The notes under the pieces were generated by a model. That model had not been told where the DNA came from. It saw nothing but the letters and a program-made list of their open reading frames with translations, and searched no databases. From Zeugodacus cucurbitae (Eukaryota > Arthropoda > Insecta > Diptera > Tephritidae), in contig NC_071668.1 in the NCBI RefSeq assembly GCF_028554725.1, forward strand, positions 17,649,501 through 17,713,500: a stretch of 64,000 bases of DNA, read 5' to 3'. The translations under genes and the position numbers were made by a program. Positions 24,566-35,325 of the stretch are shown here, piece by piece; positions within the stretch are counted from its first letter, which is position 1, and each line of letters starts with the position of its first letter.

Positions 24566-24999
24566 TATACTAGGTATTGGCTTTCGTTGTTTCCATACAA
24601 TTTTTCCTTTTCTTTTCTTTAACGGTATCAAATTTTTGGATCTTCCCATACTCATTCTTTAACCTTCTAGTAGACCTTGGAATCTATAAGAATCTTGGGA
24701 GTACAATTTGGAGTCTTATACACAAGAAATCCTCATGGAGATGAATATAAGGGAAGTGAGAGAAGATAGATGAATGAGTAAAGGCTTTAGGGTTATCTTA
24801 GTGAGTTGAATAGAGTATCGGCTATAAGACCCAATCTAGAATACAAAACGCTTTAGAGAGCACATTGCACAATGGGAGTTATGGAAGTTTTCTAAAGGAG
24901 GAAGAAACTTGTTTCATTATTTCTGTACTCCAGCAGTGTTTCGAAAAATAGATCCTAAAACATCTTAAAATACGAGATCTAGAAAAGAGTTGATACACT
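24566..24999. other. non-coding DNA, nothing recognised
   Basis: This is a short interval between the mini-me-like repeat and a LINE fragment. It may include more decayed LINE sequence, but I cannot show it. Confidence 0.3.
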
Positions 25000-25440
25000 C
25001 TGGCATTATTAAATCCATTACGTACAACATTTGGATTATTGTTCCAAGAAAATCAAATGCCACATTCGATCCATATATTCGAAATTTCTCATTAACGGCA
25101 GGCGTTCAAAGCGCGTTGGAAGAATCTATCGGGTTATAAAACCGCAATGGTCATCTTCAGAAATATACAAGTTTCCTACTTGCACTCGATGGGAAGGACT
25201 GTATTACCATGGTTAACATTCTTACTGGTGACAGCATATTAACGGCGCACGCTTATAAGATGAGGCTATCAGATCGGTAGGAACGCAGGAAGTGTCAAGA
25301 GCTGGGCAACAAGAAAAGGTATTTGGGTGCCCACTGTACCATAAGTTGGAGGAGATATTGTTAGTGAGGCCTCATAAACTCCTAAAATTCGTGTCAAGCG
25401 CTGACATCCTAAACGATGACTACTACTCAGGGAATACGTG
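25000..25440 (+). pseudogene. LINE C-terminal fragment (RNase H-type LINE tail)
   Basis: Across several frames the segment reads ILTGDSILTAHAYKMRLSD near 25219-25275, KCQELGNKK-like words near 25296-25316 and LVRPHKLLKFVSSADILNDD near 25360-25421. These match the cysteine-containing C-terminal region that follows RNase H in many insect LINEs (the LTGH..l..Ha..mgl...C..C pattern and a closing DP..LL.F motif). Frames change at least twice and stops are frequent, so it is dead. Which LINE clade it belongs to cannot be told from this piece. Confidence 0.6.
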
Positions 25441-25939
25441 ACGACATTACAACTGGTATCGCTAAGGACTATAACTGGCCTATGCGTGACTTACCAGAAT
25501 AACCTATGCTAACCGAAGAGGCGTTCAAGGTCATACCGGAACTTTATCTTAACAGAAAAATTTCATTGAAACCTACGTAATTGTATCCCAGAAAATAATA
25601 GATACAATTGGTTTTATAAGTTCCTACCTAGATTACCCCATTAAATTCTTCTAAGAGAGCGAGAGAGTAATCACGTAAATATATATAGGGGAGTTGGTGA
25701 ATATAATATAATGACTATGGACACATCGGTTAGAAGAGTCGAAATTAGCATAAGCATAATAAGGTTCGCTTACCGCAGACACACACATATATGTACCTGC
25801 CTCTATACATATACAGCAGAACAACAACAAAGTCTTACTCGTGCGAGAGGTTAATTATGTTGATGATTATGTATACAAAGATATGTATATGTCCACACAA
25901 AACATATAAATACATAAGTACAATAAAATGTATTACATG
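25441..25939. other. non-coding DNA, nothing recognised
   Basis: AT-rich sequence with no supported exon or repeat. Part may belong to the LINE fragment upstream. Confidence 0.3.
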
Positions 25940-26427
25940 TCCGTAGCAGACACACAACAGCAATACGTGATATGTTGGAACCCCTCAACGCATGGCACAA
26001 GTACAACCGCAACATACAGACTTCAATCATAACAACAATATTATGTTGTTGTCGCAGCAGCAGCTGCCAGTGGCACAGAAGCCCTTCTTTTATTATTATT
26101 TCATTTCTGCGCAATGACGGAAGCAGCCGCAGCGATGAGACGAGAAAAGTGGCCAACAATGACAGCGGTGCAACGGACAACAGCGAAGAAACAATAAGTT
26201 ATACACCATCATCAACGGCGGACGGTAGCAAAAACAACGACAACGGTAATATCAGTAGCTGCCAAGAATCGGCAGTGCAATGCAGTAGTCATAGCTTCAT
26301 CTCGGCTCAGCTGACGTAGCAGCCACAGCCACTTTGACTTTAATGTGGTTTATTATTATGAGTTGAGGACACGTATTAGCAATTTTTTCTTGCAGTCACA
26401 AATACAACAACAGCAATAAGTTGTAAG
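25940..26427 (+). other. possible 5' exon ending at a GTAAGT donor
   Basis: The segment is GC-richer than its flanks and rich in CAG and CAA words. It has a 115-codon open frame (25972-26319) whose second half is Ser/Asn/Asp-rich in the manner of fly coding or leader sequence, and it ends at a good donor (TTGTAAG followed by GTAAGTAAC, GT at 26428-26429). The open frame stops about 110 bases before the donor, so if the exon is real it is a leader with an upstream frame. No acceptor partner is known. Chance is a real alternative. Confidence 0.25.
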
Positions 26428-26896
26428 GTAAGTAACAGGTGGTGCCAAAACTTTTTTAGTTAAGTACTCTTAGTTGTACTGTACTGCTGCTACTGAAGTG
26501 GCCAGCGCGTAATTATTAGTGGTATGCTATGGGTAATCCAAGCATTTTTAGTGCAGATAATGAGTGTTGAGGTAATTGTACAATTTATTTAGCAACAATT
26601 TGTTTATAAGAAGGCGTTGCATTAATTAAGCTCGAGGTCGTATGATTTCAAGGAAATTATAGGGAGTACTCAGCGCATCATGTGTGATAAACCCACTCAA
26701 TGAGGACTCTAAGAACACCTTAACTAGCATAAAACATCCAGAGTCCTCAAAAGTATGTCTAGCATATATTGGAACCATGTAATGATCATTGAGAACAACC
26801 CACAGTTGCCTTATTTATAACTTCATAACAATTGTTTTCAGTATAATCCCAAGACTTAAGAGTATAAACAAGTATTTAAGGTATATAAAAGATAAG
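26428..26896. other. non-coding DNA, nothing recognised
   Basis: This could be the start of an intron if the upstream donor is used. No repeat or coding signal was found. Confidence 0.3.
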
Positions 26897-27515
26897 GAAG
26901 CCAAGCTTATGGGTCTGATGGCGAACAAGGGCAAGGCGAAATATCTTCCGTCATAAAAAAACAGTCAGCGCAGTTGTAGATAGTTTCGTCTACTTGGGAA
27001 CCGGCGTTAACAACACCAACAATGCCAGCCTCGGAATCAAACGCAGAATCACTATTGCCAACAGGTGCTACTTTGGACTGAGTAGGCAATTGAAAAATAA
27101 AGCTCTCTTTCGACGAACAAAAACCAAACTCTACAAGTCCCTCATCATTCCCGTCCTTCTTTACGGTGCAGAACATTCGATGATACGGCGAGGAGTTTTC
27201 GAGAGAAAGGTTTTTTCGAAAGATTTATCGTCCTATGTACGGTGGCAACGGCGAATACCGCAGACGATGGACAATGAGATGTAGATATGAGTTATTCGAC
27301 GACATCGCTTCAGCTTTGAAAGTGTTCAATGCAGTACCTGCTGGTGGAAACCGAGAAAGAGGAGAAGACCTCCTCTTCTTTAGAAAGACCAGGTGGACCA
27401 GGTGGATCTGAATGCACTTGGAATTACTAATTGGCGCTTAATTGCGAGAAGGAAGGACGAGTGGCGCGCTGTTGTAAACTCGGCTATAACCTCGTAAGCG
27501 GTGTCTATGTCGGTT
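26897..27515 (+). pseudogene. LINE reverse-transcriptase fragment, copy B
   Basis: This is a 5'-truncated copy of the same LINE as 57735-58785. It starts near KLMGLMANKGK, just before the thumb region, and reads through FVYLGTGVNNTNNASLGIKR, RRITIANRCYFGLSRQLK, TKLYKSLIIPVLLYGAEH and VFERKVFSKDLS. A deletion near 27305 removes the segment corresponding to RLRWLGHVVRM. It ends WRAVVNSAITS and TAA, with the hairpin ACCTC-GTAA-GCGGT at 27489-27502 (one mismatch), then an AAG-rich tail (AAGAGAAGAAGAAAAA). Frameshifts make it non-functional. Confidence 0.82.
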
Positions 27516-27639
27516 AAGAGAAGAAGAAAAATCTGAACATGGCTGCCACCCGCAGAAGATTTAAACATGGAGAACAGGAAAAAGTCATAAGGACTTGGAC
27601 TGGCATGACATGTAGGTAAGACCAGCCTTCTTTTACGAC

Positions 27640-27895
27640 CTCAACTACATATCGATGTATTTTGTTATAAGACCAACGATAAATAAAGCCGCCAGAATAC
27701 CAAGCAAAGAGTAATAAGTTGACTCACCGATCTTCTATGCAGATGTAAGGTTCTATATAGGAAAAGAATCGTAACTATCAGACGCGGTTTCCTCGACGAT
27801 GTGGCGGAAGTTGCACATATCAAACTGTGGTTCAGAGAGGACATCATAGTGTGAGGCCTAGGTGCGTGGACAGACAGCCACTAAACCTTATCTAA
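27640..27895 (+). pseudogene. RNase H-type LINE 3' end with TAACC tail
   Basis: About 27776-27850 reads RRFLDDVAEVAHIK, resembling the last residues of LINE ORF2 after the RNase H domain. The words GTTCAGAGAGGACATCATAG and TGTGAGG recur in the related fragment at 30479-30508. The copy ends with a short CTAACCTAACCTAACC run at 27881-27896, a LINE-style repeated tail. The left limit is approximate. Confidence 0.45.
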
Positions 27896-27896
27896 C

Positions 27897-28480
27897 CTAA
27901 CCTAACCTGACTCTCCGAAAAAATTAAGAACCGCCAAAGTGAGCAAATATTTCTCTTCTCACGAAATTTCCCCACTTTTGAGATTCTCGTCTGTAACAGT
28001 GACCTTTGAATGACTTGCCAAGTCTCTCGCTCTTACGACACTTTAGACTAGTTCTCCAAATCATTTTCTTATGGCTTGTGAGGAATGAAAGTCCATAAGA
28101 AAATCTAAAATTGAATCTTAAAAGCTAATGCGCTCATCATTAAACCATCTACTCTTCTATGCCTCGAGAAAAAGTTTGCAAATCACTGCCTCTGCAGAGC
28201 AGTACATTGCACATAGTGGCGCGCAGATGTCATTAATACTGAAGCGCACATCCGTAGAAGGACATGTGATCGCTTTTAGTAACAAGAAAGAAGAAAGAGA
28301 ATCTGAGCAAAAAAAAAAGCTTTGCTTTTGCTGTTACTGTTGTTGTTGATTATGATGAAGATGAGCATAAGACAACAACAGCAATAAAATACAATACAAT
28401 ACAATACTCGGACAAGTGTAAGTATATCGAAAAGGGGGGGTAATGACATTATGCAGTTAATGCAAGCCATGAGATGATAC
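27897..28480. other. non-coding DNA, nothing recognised
   Basis: Contains a short G run near 28433-28440 and ACAAT repeats near 28388-28405. No exon is supported. Confidence 0.3.
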
Positions 28481-29261
28481 GGCTACCAGTGTTGCGTATA
28501 AGGCAGAACACCGAGACGCGGCGGCCGCCTGCGTTGTTCTGCTGGTAGCAAAAACAATTGCAACAATTACGACATGGTTGCTGTTGCTGCGGCGCTTCCG
28601 CTACCAGTACCACTTCTTCTTGTGGGTCTCCACTACTCTACGCCATATCGCTACCAGCCGCTCTTCGCATTTCACATTTCGCATTGGCATGGACATGCAT
28701 ACGTCAAGTTCAAATGACTTCCTGCAGCGTATGTGACGTGTAGAACTAATTGTTCGCTTGGCAAGTGCTGACGCTTTACGCTGCCGTATGCTATACTACA
28801 AATCAGCTTTTCTTTGACTTTGCGGCTGTTGTTGGCCAACCAATGCCAGTCGATGAGGATGACATAAATCAGTTTTGCAAGAAATCAGTGCGAATGCGCA
28901 TGCGCGAACGGACAACAAAGTGGCTGTGCAGTTCTCACAGAAATTATGTGAAAAAGTTAGAAGAAAATAATAAACTTGTGTGAATTGAAAAGCGAAAGCG
29001 CCTAATGAAGTGATCTGCCCACTGGCTCGCTTAGACGCTGCCACCTAATTGGTACTGTCGAAAGATGGTTGTAAAAATTACTAAATTTGGCGCAAATTGT
29101 TGTGAGGTGTTGTGACTGCAAACGCGTGTGATTAAATATAATACGCAAAGGCGCACGCGAGTGAATAGGAAAGAAAACGAAAAATCGTGCAAAAAGACGA
29201 AAGACTTAAGCAACAAACTCGCTGTGGCAGCCATAAGCTAGCAAGCCGCGCCAAATTGCTT
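28481..29261 (+). other. possible promoter and non-coding first exon
   Basis: This is one of the most GC- and CpG-rich patches in the window (for example GCGGCGGCCGCC near 28517-28529 and GAATGCGCATGCGCGAAC near 28892-28909). It grades into an A-rich, AAACG-rich leader-like stretch (29100-29230) and reaches a strong donor (AAATTGCTT followed by GTAAGTTTG, GT at 29262-29263). That is the usual look of a fly promoter with an untranslated first exon, possibly serving the coding exon at 32673 or another gene. No initiator or acceptor could be fixed. Confidence 0.3.
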
Positions 29262-29959
29262 GTAAGTTTGAGTGCGATTTTATTTTTTTGATGTAACATC
29301 TTCCAAATGTGCCAGCCAGTCGTTGGCTAAATATGGCAACAATTTTGTAACATTACAAAAACAAGAAATAAACAAACATTTTACTTTGTTTCTCGTGGCA
29401 AAGAGCAGTAGTATGAATTGTCAGTTATGTGTGGAAACTGAAGCTGTCTGCATTTGATTTTTTTTTTGTAATTTGTTGCTTGTTTTCAACAAGTTAATTT
29501 CTGCTAACAGCTTCGTGTTGGTTTTTTCGATTATGTTTTTATTAGCTCGCGTTAATCATTGAACATCCATTGAGGCATAGTTGCATGCGGCATGTCAAAT
29601 ATGGTGAAAAATATTTTTGAAAAAATAATGCTGGTAATTGCCAATGAAATGAGTTTTCCTATTGATGATTATGTAATCGATCGACAACGTAAAAATTTTC
29701 ATATGTTTAAGTATCTGATTTAGAAATTTTCGGTAAATTCTTTGTGTTATGAAATTTTCAAAAAAAATAAGTATTTTTTCGAAAAGCATTTTATCAAAAA
29801 CCACCAAACGAACTAAAACTAAAATAAAATTACAAAAATATTGCAATTGTATAACTAGTAAAGATAGTGACTAATTTCTTTTCCATTCCATTCTCTGGCC
29901 AATATCTTATACACTGTTTATACTGGTTCAGAAAAGTCATATATCAAAAACGCCTTCCG
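29262..29959. other. non-coding DNA, nothing recognised
   Basis: AT-rich sequence, intronic if the donor at 29262 is real. The open frames here are short and unrecognised. Confidence 0.3.
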
Positions 29960-30590
29960 ACTTCCAGATCACTGCAGTGTTATTCAAGCAGAGATTACTG
30001 CAATTAAAGAGGGTCTACTTTTTCTAACAAAGAGAGTGCTAACAACAAAACATATATTTATTTTTACTGACAGCCAGACGGCCTTTAAATTACTAATTTC
30101 ACGATAAACCTGCAATAGATCCCATGACACAGTGACATTCTGTGAAGCGGATGAACTAGCCAAAGGAGGTACCACCTTAAAAATAAATTCCAATAAAGAG
30201 GGAATATACATGCCTCTGGCTACTTGTAGATATTTAATCGACAAATACGTCATAGTGTCTCGGTATAAACAAACTCAGACTTGCTCAACAAGCAGACAAA
30301 TGTGGCCTTAATTGAATTTTAAAAGAAACGACTTAAGGACTCCTGTAAAAGTGTTAACTGGTTATTGACTGATTGGTAGGCATGTCAGTGAACTGGGGAC
30401 ACCATACAATGACTATTGCAGAATCTGCCAAAATGTAGAAGTGGTGGAGACAGTGATCTTTTATGTGAATGCAAGGGATTGTTCAGAGAGGACATGCTAG
30501 TGTGAGGGAATATAGTCCCGGTAGAGTCACAATAGGCCTTCTAAAGACTTAAGTGCGTCGTGAGACATCCCTAACTACCTATCTATACTG
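29960..30590 (+). pseudogene. RNase H-type LINE fragment
   Basis: The first part reads in one frame as an RNase HI domain: a worn YTGSEK (from YTDGSK) near 29918, PDHCSVIQAEITAIKEGLLF (about 29961-30020) with the catalytic Glu in QAEITAI, and IFTDSQTAFKLL with the catalytic Asp near 30066. After a gap, EADELAKGGT follows (the usual DELAK helix), then LIGRHVSELGTPYNDYCRIC, the cysteine-containing region found after RNase H in insect LINEs of the I/R1/Loa type. Stops and frameshifts are common. It shares 3' sequence with 27640-27895. The exact clade is not determined. Confidence 0.72.
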
Positions 30591-30732
30591 GTATACAATT
30601 GCAAACAATATAGTTCTTATAGTACAAATCTGGCTGAAACAATCTAAAACACCAGTGGGAATGTTCTTTAAGTCAAGTTGAGCACATTTATATTTTCGAG
30701 GGTAATTCTCATCAGTATTTCAGTAAATATAA

Positions 30733-31859
30733 GGTTGACAAATATCTCCCTTCCGCCTTTTGGCTCCTTATTCAATGCATTAAAAAATTGTTACACTGAT
30801 CGGATTTAGTTCAAATATGCGCCGTTTCGTTCGATTATATGTTTCTATCTAGACGGCAACTTCATAATGCCCCCCTCCTTAATTGCGAAGAACTCGGACA
30901 GCCACACTTCACAAGCCTCTTTTGAGTTCAACTTTACACCACCAAAGGCGTTCGCCATGGACAAGAACAGGTGGTAATCACTTGGCGCTATGTCCGGGCT
31001 ATATGGTGGAAGCGATAAAACCTCCCATCCGAGCTCCCGTAGCTTCTGACGAGTCATCAACGAAGTGTGTGTTCTGGCGGAACACTACACCCTTTCTGTT
31101 GGCCAATTCTGGAAGTTTATGGTCGATTGCCTGCTTCAAGCGGTCCAGTTGTGCGCAGTAGATGGTAGAATTAAGCGTCTGGCCATATGGGAGCAGCTCA
31201 TAGTGGATGAATCCTTTCCAATTCCACCAAACACACTGTGAATCCTTCCTGGCCGTCAATCCCACCTTGGCCATGATTTACCGACTTTCGACCACGACTG
31301 TTTTCGCTTCATATTGTCGTATCCTTTTCGTCGCCAATCACCACCCGCTTCAAAAACGGGTGGAGTTCCTTTCGTTTCAGCAGCATATCGCAGGTGTTGA
31401 TTCGGTCCAGAAGGTTTTCTTTGGTTTAAAATGGTTTCGTGACCAACTCCCATCTCCTGGGCGATGACACGAGATGTCACATGCCGGTCTAACTCGATGT
31501 TTTCCATGATTTGATCGGTATTCGTCGTCACAGGTCTTCCGCCGGGTGTCTTATCCATGGTGTCGTTTTCCTCCGCAGTTCGAAGTGATAGAGTACCATC
31601 CCCCAAAACACCATTAATCTCACGGAACGTTTCTCTAGCGGATTTGCCTGTATCGAAGGAATTTCGAAGCGAATTTCGGCGTTAGTGAACTCCATGTTTA
31701 CACGTCTATAACTGTTCAAGCAGTATCCAAACTAAGCATGCATAGCGTCGTTTTGTAGGTTATGTCACGACCTTTCAAAGATGTATATTATGGGCAGATA
31801 CGAGCATATACATAGCAAATTCAAAAGACAAAAAGGCGGAAGAGCGATATTTCCCAACC
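30733..31859 (-). mobile_element. mariner element (DD34D), degenerate copy 2
   Basis: The ends match in inverted orientation: GGTTGACAAATATCTCCC / TTCCGCC from 30733, and, read on the minus strand from 31859, GGTTGGGAAATATCGC / TCTTCCGCC. A TA follows the right end at 31860-31861. The left flank has TA one base away, so one side of the target duplication is worn. Length 1127 bp. It is the same family as 9338-10525, inverted and 20 kb away. It encloses a disrupted transposase. Confidence 0.87.
30840..31700 (-). pseudogene. mariner transposase, broken
   Basis: On the minus strand the reading order is GDGTLSLRTAEE then ENDTMDK, GGRPVT, HVTSRVIAQEMGVGHETIL (the second helix-turn-helix), a worn catalytic block (YDNMKRKQSWSK), SQCVWWNWKGFIHYELLPYG, LPELANRKGVVF, then TRQKLRELGWEVL and PPYSPDIAPSDYHLF with the third catalytic Asp. 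The second-Asp motif QDNARPH is destroyed (QNTHF) and the GDEKW block is altered, so two of the three catalytic positions are lost. Several frames are used. It cannot encode an active enzyme. Confidence 0.85.
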
Positions 31860-32219
31860 TAATATTTCAGAAGCTTCTATGATTCATATGATTTCAATGA
31901 AACCTCTTTTTTAATATTAGGGAATCTGATATATTTATATAACAACTAAATACAGTTTCAAGTTCATGGTTATGATGCAATAAAATTGATATAATGCTTT
32001 GTTAAAATGGTGATTTGGAGCAAAACGATATATAATAACGAAACTATCTACAAAAATCAATTCACCAATCACATAAGCCATAAATAGGCTTACCTATTTC
32101 ATTGCAAAAAAATGCTAAAAAGCAAAATTGCTAAAAAATTTTTGCAGCCAACAAATTCAACAATAATTTTCACGATGCTTAATGATCATTAAGTATTAAA
32201 AAAATTAAATAACAATTTA
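31860..32219. other. AT-rich spacer upstream of a first exon
   Basis: AT-rich DNA between the mariner copy and the leader of the exon at 32673. The promoter of that exon may lie here or within 32220-32672; I could not fix it. Confidence 0.3.
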
Positions 32220-32672
32220 ACAGACAAAAGTGCGCCAAAAAAGGTGTTATGTTAACAAATTAATTCCACAAAGATTGCAAAATTCGTATAAATCGTACCA
32301 ATTAAAACACACAAACACCAAGTTGAACAATAATAACCAAAAAAAGCGCACACACAAATCACAACAACAAAAGCGACTGAGCGCAACAAATCGCTGTGAA
32401 GCGTGCAGCGCGTGTCTACAGCCTACGTTTACTAACAGTAAACAGTGAAGCAAGTGAAAACAACAACAACAAGTGTTTAGAAATCTAGAAAGCTATCAAG
32501 CTAATGAAATAACCATATTTGTAGCTGGAGCTGGTGAGTTGGTGTATTGACACAGAATACCACAACTGACATTTTTGCAAATTAAAAATATAAAAAATAA
32601 AAACAAAATAAAATCCAAAAATTTAAACAACAACAATAAGAACTTCTAAATTGAATTTTTGTTGCTTCCAAA
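32220..32672 (+). other. probable 5' UTR of the exon at 32673
   Basis: The segment is A-rich with CAA/AAC repeats (CAACAACAACAACAAG at about 32460-32475) and many AAA runs, the composition of long fly leaders. A donor-like GGTGAGTTGG near 32533-32542 could allow alternative splicing inside the leader. The transcription start was not located. Confidence 0.45.
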
Positions 32673-32950
32673 ATGTCGTCGACGATGGCTTTGGGTCATA
32701 AAAATTCAAGTCACAAGCCTAGTGGCATGCCACATAATCACCAACAGCAGCCGCAGCAACAGCAGCAGCACAACAACAAAAACAATAGCACTAAAAACAA
32801 CAAAAACAATATGAGCAGCAATCAAATAAAATCAAGCAACAAAAGCAACAACATGAGCAGCAATCAGCAACTAAACATATCTACAACGAATCTGAACGAC
32901 TCAAGGTCCAATCTAGCCAATCCAGCGCCTACGCCCTGTCAGCGTTTAAG
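32673..32950 (+). CDS. first coding exon, unidentified Asn/Gln/Ser-rich protein
   Basis: The ATG at 32673 has a good fly context (CAAAATG). The exon encodes 92 full codons and two bases of the next before a strong donor, GTAAGT at 32951. The protein starts MSSTMALGHKNSSHKPSG, then a His/Gln/Asn/Lys/Ser low-complexity stretch (about residues 20-70), then LNISTTNLNDSRSNL and APTPCQRL. Joined to the exon at 34820 it continues QRLSEMFRRSIASSVQ. The low-complexity region is typical of fly regulatory and neuronal proteins and does not identify the gene. I do not recognise it. Purifying selection or RNA evidence would be needed, but the start, bias and donor together make it likely real. Confidence 0.65.
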
Positions 32951-33908
32951 GTAAGTTTACGCGTTCGCTGTTTGACATTATTTGAACGCTTTAATTTCAT
33001 ATTAATTTCGTTTTTATCTAATGTCTGCTTAATTTTATGCGCGTCTTCTGCCGCCATTCAGATAGCGTTGTTTATGATTTTTCGAAATTCGAAATCTTTC
33101 ACGAAAATGGGCATTCTTGCCATTTTTCGGTAACGTGTCAATGCGTTCTGTACAAATTAGGCATAGTTTTGTCATTAGCGCTTGATTTTAAGCTATTTTT
33201 TTTTTCAAAAAATTTTATATTCTTTATTCTGCTAGTTTATTTAATATTCTCCAATTCTTTTTAATAGTTTATTCGTGCTCTTGTCTTGGTCTTGTTGCTG
33301 CTTAATTGTTATTTATGATATCGCACATTTGATTTGATGATCTTGTGCTCTCAACTTAAATTGTATCTTGTGGCATATGGTTGGGGGTAATGAAAAATTC
33401 AGTATACAATGTGCCAAGATTAATGAGTTGATTAGATTTCGTAAATTGATTGTTCAACACTACTTACCGCTAGCGGCAACTGTAAAATAAAGAGAAAAGA
33501 AAGATATTAATGTAAATGGTAGATTATTTTGTATAAAGTAGCTACTTTATTTTATTAAATTAAAAAATGCTTGGAAATTAGTTATAAATAATTAAAAATT
33601 ATTAAACAATGAAATAAAGATAATTTTGAGACCCGAGAAACCAAGGTTCTTTTAGAATATTAGCACTTCATGAAATCTCAGCATAAAAGCTTTTTTCTTG
33701 TGAGGTAAAAATATGTCTGCCAAACTCTAAGAATATCCCAAAAATTTCCCTTTAGAAAATCGAAAAATTAAGAAAAGGTCTTTGGAATGGCCAGATAAAT
33801 GTCTTCATCAAAATTATATTATAAAACTAATTTAGACTAAAGATAAACTTGCTTCTTCGGAAGCTGTATGGTCTAAAACATAATTTATTTAAAAAAAAAT
33901 GGAGCAAA
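32951..33908 (+). other. intron (first part)
   Basis: AT-rich intron sequence after the donor at 32951, without recognised elements. The 75-codon open frame at 33037-33264 is T-rich chance. Confidence 0.45.
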
Positions 33909-34583
33909 AACAAGTAAGGAAGGGCTAAGTTCGGGTGTAACCGAACATTTTATACTCTCGCAATTTATGTCTTTAATTCAATATTACTCACATACTCAGT
34001 ATATATGTATGTACATATGTACATATATGGTATAAAGTCCATTGAAATTTGGAAACCTTAGTATTAGGTATATGGGAGCTAGTGAGAGTTATGACCCGAT
34101 TTCACTCATTTTTATTTATCTATATTTTCGGTTATAAATTTATTAGAAGCACTGAGGTCCTAATTTTCCATATATGGGGCATTGAAAACCACTTCCCCCA
34201 AAAAATTACATCCAAGTATGCCCCTTCCTAGTGCAATCCTTTGTACCAAATTTTACTTTCATAGCTTTATTTATGGCTTATTGTGTTTTCGGTTTTCGCC
34301 ATTTTGTGGGCGTGTCAGTGGTCCGATTTCGCCCGATCTTCGAAAGCAACCTTCCTATGGTGCCAAGAAGGTCGTGTACCAAGTTTCATCAAGATATCTA
34401 AATTTTGACTAATGTTAGAGCTTGCACAGACGGACGGACAGATTTCAAATCTACTCATCACACGAATCACTTTGGTATATATAACGCTATATCTATCTCT
34501 TTTAGTTTTAGATGTTACAAACAACCATTATGTGAACAAAACTATTATACTCTCTTAGCAACTTTGTTGCGAGAGTATAATAA
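33909..34583 (+). repeat. mini-me/DINE-1-like repeat, full-length copy
   Basis: The left end reads AACAAGTAAGGAAGGGCTAA then GTTCGGGTGTAACCGAACAT, followed by TTTATACTCTCGCAA. The right end reads TTGTTGCGAGAGTATAATA, so the two sides form a subterminal inverted repeat (TATACTCTCGCAA / TTGCGAGAGTATA). The interior contains the GACGGACGGACAG (GTCY) tract near 34430-34442 and the worn core. It is the same family as 3595-4860 but inverted relative to it, and it lies inside the intron between the exons at 32673 and 34820. No coding capacity. Confidence 0.85.
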
Positions 34584-34819
34584 AATAATTATTCAAAACA
34601 TGATTACGATGAAACATAAAATTACTACAACTATCCAATTACCCTTTTAAATATTTTATTCATCTTATTTTAAATACTTTATCGAACTTTATTATTACAA
34701 GTCTTTCAGTAATATTCGATACAACTTTTACTAACTGCCTAGAAAATTAATTAATCAACGACCTTTGCATTATTTTTTTTATGTGTCCAATTTTTGTTTT
34801 CCTTTCTACATATTTTCAG

Positions 34820-34892
34820 CGAAATGTTTCGCCGTTCCATTGCCAGCAGCGTCCAATCGAATTCGAACTCACGTGAAAACACATATGAAGAG
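34820..34892 (+). CDS. second coding exon of the unidentified gene
   Basis: The acceptor is TACATATTTTCAG (AG at 34818-34819) and the donor GTGAGT is at 34893. The exon has 73 bases. With the two bases left over from the exon ending at 32950 it gives 25 codons, in frame with no stop: SEMFRRSIASSVQSNSNS then RENTYEE. It ends in phase 0. The next exon is not found in the window, so the following intron may exceed 29 kb. The Arg/Ser-rich stretch RRSIASS is a plausible basophilic-kinase site (inference). I do not recognise the gene. Confidence 0.6.
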
Positions 34893-35325
34893 GTGAGTAA
34901 CCGTTTGACAAATTTTGCACCCTTTTATGATCAAGAATGAATCGTTAATTGAGCAAAGAATAAAGAAAATAATATAATTATTGATATTGAAAAAAGATTC
35001 ATCAACTTTCAAACCAATTATCAGTTGACTGTCAGATGGTTGTCACATGTCTGCTGGCAGTTGACTCTCAAAAAGTTCTTAGAACAATAACTATTTTCAG
35101 TAAAAAGTCTCAAACTTGTCCACTAACTATATTTTTTGCGTCAAACTATGAAATTTTTAGCATAGTGAAGATATCAATGGAGCACGAAAAGTCATATAAG
35201 TAATCAGAATGTCTTAAAAGGTCTTGAAAAATGTAAAAAGGCGAACAACTACATATGTAAGAATTGTGAAAATATCTGGTGATCCAAGTAGTGGTACTTT
35301 TTTTAAATAGTCTTTTTTAACAGAT
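34893..35325 (+). other. intronic DNA, nothing recognised
   Basis: AT-rich DNA after the donor at 34893. It may include decayed upstream parts of the transposase fragment that follows. Confidence 0.35.

Noticed and set aside
27880..27897. CTAACC repeats as an interstitial telomere
   Set aside because: Only about three units, at the 3' end of a LINE fragment; flies do not use TTAGG telomeres. A LINE tail explains it.
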